Assembly: GCA_023954415.1 (NCBI GenBank)
Contig: JAMLIB010000006.1
Coordinates: 62,001-126,000 of the forward strand
Direction: 5' to 3'
Length of the DNA: 64,000 nucleotides
Source of the DNA: Trueperaceae bacterium
Lineage (GTDB): Bacteria; Deinococcota; Deinococci; Deinococcales; Trueperaceae
Below the pieces are notes generated by a model that saw nothing but the letters and a program-made list of their open reading frames with translations, made no database searches and had not been told where the DNA came from. Position numbers and translations under genes: made by a program. Below are positions 58,633-64,000 of the stretch, one piece after another (position 1 is the first letter of the stretch; each line of letters starts with the position of its first letter).

Positions 58633-60572
58633 CCTGACCGCCCTCCTTCGCCGGTGCCTCCGCTTTGGAGCGCTTGAGGCCGCGTACCTCTTCTGCGCTC
58701 GGGTAGTTGATACGACGGTGGAGGATGGCCGTCAGCATGCGCTGGAAGGTCGCGGCGACGACATCCAGGTCATGGAAGTTGAGGGGCGTCTCGTCCAACT
58801 GGCCGTCCTGAAGGCGCTGCTTGACGATCCGGTCGATGAGCGAGCGGATGCTCGTCGGGGTCGGGTCGGACAGGGTCCGCGAAGCCGACTCGACGGCGTC
58901 GGCGAGCATGAGGATGCCCGTCTCCTTGGAGCGCGGCTTCGGACCCGGGTAGCGGAAGTTCAGCTCCTCCACCTGCCCCTCGTCGAGGGCGCGCTTGTAG
59001 AAGTAGCTGAGGACCGTGGTGCCGTGGTGCTCGGCCGCGAAGGCAGTGAGCTCCTCCGGCATGCGGTACTCCTCGAGCAGTTCGACCCCCTCGCGCACGT
59101 GGTTCGTGATGATGAGATAGGAGAGGTGCGGGCTGACGCGGTCGTGGGGGTTGTCGCCGGAGAACTGGTTCTCGACGAAGAACCCGGGCCGTTTGATCTT
59201 GCCGACGTCGTGGTACAGAGCGCCGACGCGGGCGAGCAGCGCGTTGCCACCGACGTTCTTGACGGCCTGGTCGACCAGGTTGGAGATGATGAGGCTGTGC
59301 TGGTAGGTGCCGGGCGCCTCCGTAATCAGCCGCTGGAGGAGCGGGTGGTTGGGGCTCGACAGCTCCACCAGCCGGAAGTCCGTCAGGAAGCCGAACCCGC
59401 TCTCGGCGATGGGCAGGAGCCCGAGCGCCAGCACGCCGGCCAGGACGCCCCCCGCGAAGAGCAGGCCGGCCCCGGCCGCCATGCCGCCCGGCGTCATGCC
59501 TCCACCCAGCAGGACGAGGCCGACGAGCGACACCGACGCGGCCAGGCCGCCGAGGGTCCCGGCGAAGAGGAGGCTGAGGCGGTTGGTGAGGCTCCGCGCC
59601 AGGTGCGCGGCGACGGCGCTCCCGACGAGGGTCGCGGCGACGGCGAACAGGGGGGAGGCCTGCACGATGAGGCCGACCGCCAGCGCCATCCACGCCGCCC
59701 ACGGCATGGCGGCGCGCGGGCCGAGGAGCGCGGCGACCACGAGCGGCACGAGGAAGGCGAACAGGAAGTTCGGCGAGGCGCCCACCACGAGGCGTTGTAG
59801 GGCCAGGACGGCCAACGACAGGGCGACGAGGAACGCGACCTTGCGGAACGACATGGTGGAGCGCAGCATGGCCCTGGTCGTCACGAGCGGCGCGACGAGC
59901 ATGATCGTGAGCAGGACGATGCCTACGACGATCCAGGTCGTCTGCGACGCCGCCTCGTCGCGGGCGTTGTAGAGCCCGAGCTGGTCGAGGACGCGCAGCT
60001 CGTCGTCCGTGAGCGGCTCGCCGGCGCGCACGAGGACCTGACCGGCCTCGACGGACTGCATCACGGGCGCGACCGCCGCCGCAGCGGCGTCCCGCGCCAC
60101 CTGCGTGAGGCGATCGTTGGGCACGGAGTTCGCGGCCAGCCGCCGCTCGAGCACGAGGCGCGTCTCGCGCTGCCTGTCGGCCGGCGCCAGTCGCGTTACC
60201 TCACCGATCAGGCCGGCCAGGTCGGCGGCACGGACACCGCGCGGCGCCTGATAGCGACTGATCACCTCGTCGATGACTGGCGCAGGTAGACCGGAGCTCG
60301 TAACGGCGGCGAGCACGAGCGTCGTGACCTGCAGGTCGGACGTGTAGACGGGCTCGATCTGGGCCCTGGCGGACTGCCGCTCGCGTTGCGTGGCGATGAG
60401 GTCGACGACCTGGGTCGCTACGGGCGCGACGAAGGTCTGCGGGCTGGGCTGCCCGACGCGCAGGGGCGTGCGTTGGCGCGTTCCGTAGACGCTGTAGAGG
60501 ATGAGCCCGAAGGCGATGGCCGCCAGTAGTGCCAGCAGCCAGTAACGACCGGCCGCCGCCATCCTCAGGCGT

Positions 60573-60589
<17 letters not shown>
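58583..60589 (-). CDS. 7TM-HD family phosphohydrolase (PgpH-like, HDIG domain)
   Basis: A 668-residue membrane protein. One N-terminal helix (WLLALLAAIAFGLILYSVY) leads to an extracellular 7TMR-HD domain (about 45-210). Seven transmembrane helices follow (about 215-405), then a cytoplasmic HD domain with HSLIISNLVDQAVKN, GALYHDVGKIKRPGFFVENQ and AEHHGTTVLSYFYKRAL. PgpH-type enzymes hydrolyse cyclic di-AMP. The ATG overlaps phoH by 17 nt. The unusual 50-nt overlap with ybeY encodes a Gly/Arg-rich tail. Confidence 0.93.
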
Positions 60590-61552
<963 letters not shown>

Positions 61553-61556
<4 letters not shown>

Positions 61557-62389
61557 CGAAGTCGCGATCTCGTCCTCCTGAGGCGCTTGAGGGCTGCCGG
61601 TTCGGAGAGCACCTCATGCCAGATCATGCCGCGCAAGAGGTCGTCTCGTCCGGCGCCGAGGAACGCCGGTCCCCCCACGCCACCGTGCCGCTCGTCATGG
61701 GAACCCCTTCCACCCGGTTCCCTTCGCGCGCCTGGCGCGCCCAGTGTAGCTGCTCCCGGCCTCGCGCCCTGTCTCCCGCCCGGCGTGCGCACGCTCGGCC
61801 GCACGACCTGCTCGTGGGCGTCGACGGCGCGGCGCGAGTCGACCCGCCGCCTCGTCACTTGGAGCGGCTCGGACTCGGGCAGGGGTGCCGAGGCGCCTTC
61901 GCGCCCGAGCCCGCCGGAGGGCGCGTTGCCGGAGACGAGCTGGCCCCCAGCAGGACCGCCCGTGACGAGCCGACCGCTCTGCTGCCCGCTGACCAGACCG
62001 CCCTGGTGCGCGGGAGGCAGCGTGGTAGGCGTCGCGACGGGCCGCGCGGGCGTGGCCTGCCGACCCGCCGGAACCTGACCGGCGGGGCCTCTCTGCGTCG
62101 CCTGCTCGGCCTCCGCCACCCGCCGCTGGATCTCCTCGAGCATCTCGCGGAAGGACTGCGGCTGCCGTCCGGACGCGCCGGCGTCGGCCTTGGCTCCCCG
62201 GGCCTGTGGGGCGGTAGTCGCCGAGGGGCGCGTGCCGGGCACGCCTTGCCCGGCGCCCCCGGTCGCGGGAGCGTTCGGCTTGCGCGGCGCCTGACCGCCC
62301 TGCTGGCCTTTCTTCTTCGTGAACAGCGGCATGACGAAGAAGAAGACGAAGAAGATCAGGCCGATGATCTCCTCGAAGCCGATGTTCAC
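61553..62389 (-). CDS. hypothetical single-pass membrane protein with Pro/Gly-rich linker
   Basis: A 278-residue protein I do not recognise. It has an N-terminal membrane helix ([16 protein letters not shown]) followed by the basic stop-transfer TKKKG. A helical segment ([19 protein letters not shown]) and a long Gly/Pro/Ala/Gln-rich linker come next. The C-terminal tail [23 protein letters not shown] looks conserved in character. The GTG start overlaps floA and the TTGA end overlaps phoH, so it is tightly coupled to both. Confidence 0.7.
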
Positions 62390-63363
62390 CCTCGGTCGCT
62401 ACCCTCCTCGGCGGCCCTGCCGATGCTGCCGCGCATGGTGGTGTCCGACTGGATGTTCTGCAAGGAGTAGTAGTCCATGATGCCGAGGTTGCCGTCGCGG
62501 AACGCCTGGGCGATGGCCTGCGGGACCTCGGCCTCCGCCTCGACGACCTTCGCGCGCATGGCCTCGACGTGCGCGCGGTTCTCCTGCTCGGCGGCCACGG
62601 CCATGGCGCGGCGCTCTTCCGCCTTCGCCTGGGCGACGCGCTTGTCGGCCTCGGCCTGGTCCGTCTGGAGCTGGGCTCCGATGTTGCGGCCGACGTTGAC
62701 GTCGGCGATGTCGATGGAGAGGATCTCGAAGGCCGTGCCGGAGTCGAGGCCCTTCGCGAGGACCGTCTTGGAGATGATGTCGGGGTTCTCGAGGGTGTGC
62801 TTGTGGCTGTCCGTGGAGCCGATGGAGGAGACGATGCCCTCGCCGACGCGCGCGATGATCGTCTCCTCGCCGGCGCCGCCGACGAGGCGTTCGAGGTTGG
62901 CGCGCACGGTGATGCGGGCCGTGGCGATGAGCTCGATGCCGTCCTTGGCGACGGCGCTCACGTTGGGCGTCTGGATGACGCGCGGGTTGACGGAGACCTT
63001 CACGGCGTCCAGGACGTCGCGGCCGGCCAGGTCGATGGCGGCGGCCCTGTCGAACGGGAGGGCGATGCGCGCCTTGTCGGCGGCGATGAGCGCGTCGACG
63101 ACGCGGTTGACGTTGCCGCCCGCCAGGAAGTGGGCCTCCAACTGGTTCTGGTTGACCTCGATGCCCGCCTTGTCCGCCTTGATGAGCGGCAGGATGATCT
63201 GGTTGGGCGGCACGCGCCGCAGGCGCATGGCGAGCAGCGAGAAGAGCGAGACCTTGACTCCCGCCGCGACGGCGGAGATCCACAAGCCGACGGGTATGAA
63301 GTTGAAGAGGATGATGAAGAAGAGGATTACTGCGCCGGCGAGGATCAGTAGCGGGATGTCCAT
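62386..63363 (-). CDS. floA: flotillin-like protein FloA
   Basis: A 325-residue SPFH-domain membrane scaffold protein. A membrane segment ([29 protein letters not shown]) is followed by [18 protein letters not shown], an SPFH core ([38 protein letters not shown]) and the coiled-coil [25 protein letters not shown]. FloA organises functional membrane microdomains. ATG follows AAGGAGAG. Its usual partner NfeD lies 57 nt upstream. Confidence 0.96.
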   Translation of the reverse strand: MDIPLLILAGAVILFFIILFNFIPVGLWISAVAAGVKVSLFSLLAMRLRRVPPNQIILPLIKADKAGIEVNQNQLEAHFLAGGNVNRVVDALIAADKARIALPFDRAAAIDLAGRDVLDAVKVSVNPRVIQTPNVSAVAKDGIELIATARITVRANLERLVGGAGEETIIARVGEGIVSSIGSTDSHKHTLENPDIISKTVLAKGLDSGTAFEILSIDIADVNVGRNIGAQLQTDQAEADKRVAQAKAEERRAMAVAAEQENRAHVEAMRAKVVEAEAEVPQAIAQAFRDGNLGIMDYYSLQNIQSDTTMRGSIGRAAEEGSDRG

Positions 63364-63420
63364 GTGCTCTCCTTGTGGCTGCTGCGCTCGTTGGCGGCGC
63401 TGGCTAGCGTGATTCCGGTT

Positions 63421-63999
63421 CTACTCGTCGCCCCGGGCGGCGATGGAGCGCCCGTCGACGGCGCGCACCGTGACGCGGTTGCCCTCGACGCGCAGGACCT
63501 TGATGGTGGCGCCCGCGTTGACGAACTCGCCTTCGCTGACGACGTCGACGCGCTCCTGGCCGAAGCGGGCCACGCCCGCCGGCCTCAAGTCGGACATGGC
63601 GACGCCCGTCTGACCAACCAGGTCCCTGCTCTCGCTGCGGAACTCGAGCCCGCCGCCGTCGGGCGTCGCTATGCGCGTCGTCAGGCGGAACGCGGCGGCG
63701 AGCCGGCTGTTGGGCAGGAGCCAGAGCAGGACGCCGAGGAGCACGCCACCGAAGAGGACGGTGTAGCCGAGCACGGGGATGGTCCCCTCCTCGAAGATCC
63801 TGACGAGGGCGATGACGATGGCGGCGAGGCCGAGGACGCCTGGGACGCCGAAGCCAGGGAGGAGGAAGACCTCCACGGCCAGGAGCACGATGCCGACCAC
63901 CAGGATGGCCACGTCGAACAGCCCGAGCGGGTCGGCGAAGTAGGCGGCCGCGGCGAACACGGCGAGCGCGCTGAGCCCGATGGCGCCGGGGATGCCGAA
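63421..63999 (-). CDS. nfeD: NfeD family membrane protein, C-terminal part (5' truncated by window edge)
   Basis: At least 192 codons, with the frame open to the right edge. It contains hydrophobic helices with two related motifs (FGIPGAIGLSALAVFAAAAY and FLLPGFGVPGVLGLAAIVIAL). The C-terminal OB-fold typical of NfeD follows: LVGQTGVAMSDLRPAGVARFGQERVDVVSEGEFV and GATIKVLRVEGNRVTVRAV. The doubled helix motif suggests the long NfeD1 form with an N-terminal ClpP-like protease domain outside the window. It partners with FloA downstream. Confidence 0.92.
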   Translation of the reverse strand, partial: FGIPGAIGLSALAVFAAAAYFADPLGLFDVAILVVGIVLLAVEVFLLPGFGVPGVLGLAAIVIALVRIFEEGTIPVLGYTVLFGGVLLGVLLWLLPNSRLAAAFRLTTRIATPDGGGLEFRSESRDLVGQTGVAMSDLRPAGVARFGQERVDVVSEGEFVNAGATIKVLRVEGNRVTVRAVDGRSIAARGDE

Positions 64000-64000
64000 G

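Overview
The window is a GC-rich (about 70%), gene-dense bacterial chromosome segment with no mobile element, rRNA or CRISPR array. The gene mix (PgpH-type HD hydrolase, YbeY, PhoH and NfeD/FloA cluster, SpoVS-like protein, CimA, many 4-nt stop/start overlaps, and -10 hexamers sitting 5-9 nt before start codons) fits the Deinococcota, most likely a Truepera-like lineage. That placement is inference from gene content and style, not from a marker alignment.

Layout. 1-7.6 kb (+): C-terminal part of an ABC-F ATPase, an FAA-family hydrolase, an MBL hydrolase, purN, purD, a lipoprotein and dxs. 7.8-8.3 kb: a tRNA-Asp/Phe/Thr cluster with a promoter and a terminator. 8.6-14.9 kb: an SRAP protein (-), then (+) a TauE/SafE transporter, a fused two-domain ABC permease with its ATPase, a TrhA/hemolysin III protein and a secreted stalk-domain protein. 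14.9-17.4 kb (-): proline degradation (PRODH then P5C dehydrogenase). 17.6-20.4 kb: histidine phosphatase, GNAT, a Crp/Fnr regulator (-) and a LolD-like ATPase. 20.6-26.9 kb: two close paralogues of a family-5 solute-binding protein around a DppB/DppC-type permease pair and a histidine phosphatase (-). 27-30 kb (+): GlcD-like oxidase, manA and a DUF84 NTPase. 30-36.9 kb (-): spoVS-like gene, rsmB, two MBL proteins and lon. 37-43.9 kb (+): branched-chain amino acid operon ilvB-ilvN-ilvC-leuA-cimA. 44-46.1 kb (-): a ribbon-helix-helix protein and a Ser/Thr kinase with a PQQ-type propeller. 46.4-47.7 kb (+): murA. 47.7-57.3 kb (-): TPR protein, hisC, hisB, hisH, SPOR protein, rapZ, yvcK and a glucodextranase-type membrane protein. 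57.4-64 kb (-): nfeD, floA, a linker membrane protein, phoH, the 7TM-HD hydrolase, ybeY, dgkA and cdd.

The most informative regulatory region is the ilvB leader. It has a TTGACA-18-TATAGT promoter, a 24-codon leader peptide with a CTA CTA ATT (Leu-Leu-Ile) run in codons rare for this genome, mutually exclusive hairpins, and an intrinsic terminator just before ilvB. Together these make a complete, by-eye classical attenuator. Just upstream on the other strand, a SpoVS-like gene appears to start at an ATC codon with an ideally placed Shine-Dalgarno sequence.

Many operon-leading genes carry TAnnnT 5-9 nt before the start codon (leaderless transcription), while internal genes use overlaps or strong Shine-Dalgarno sites.
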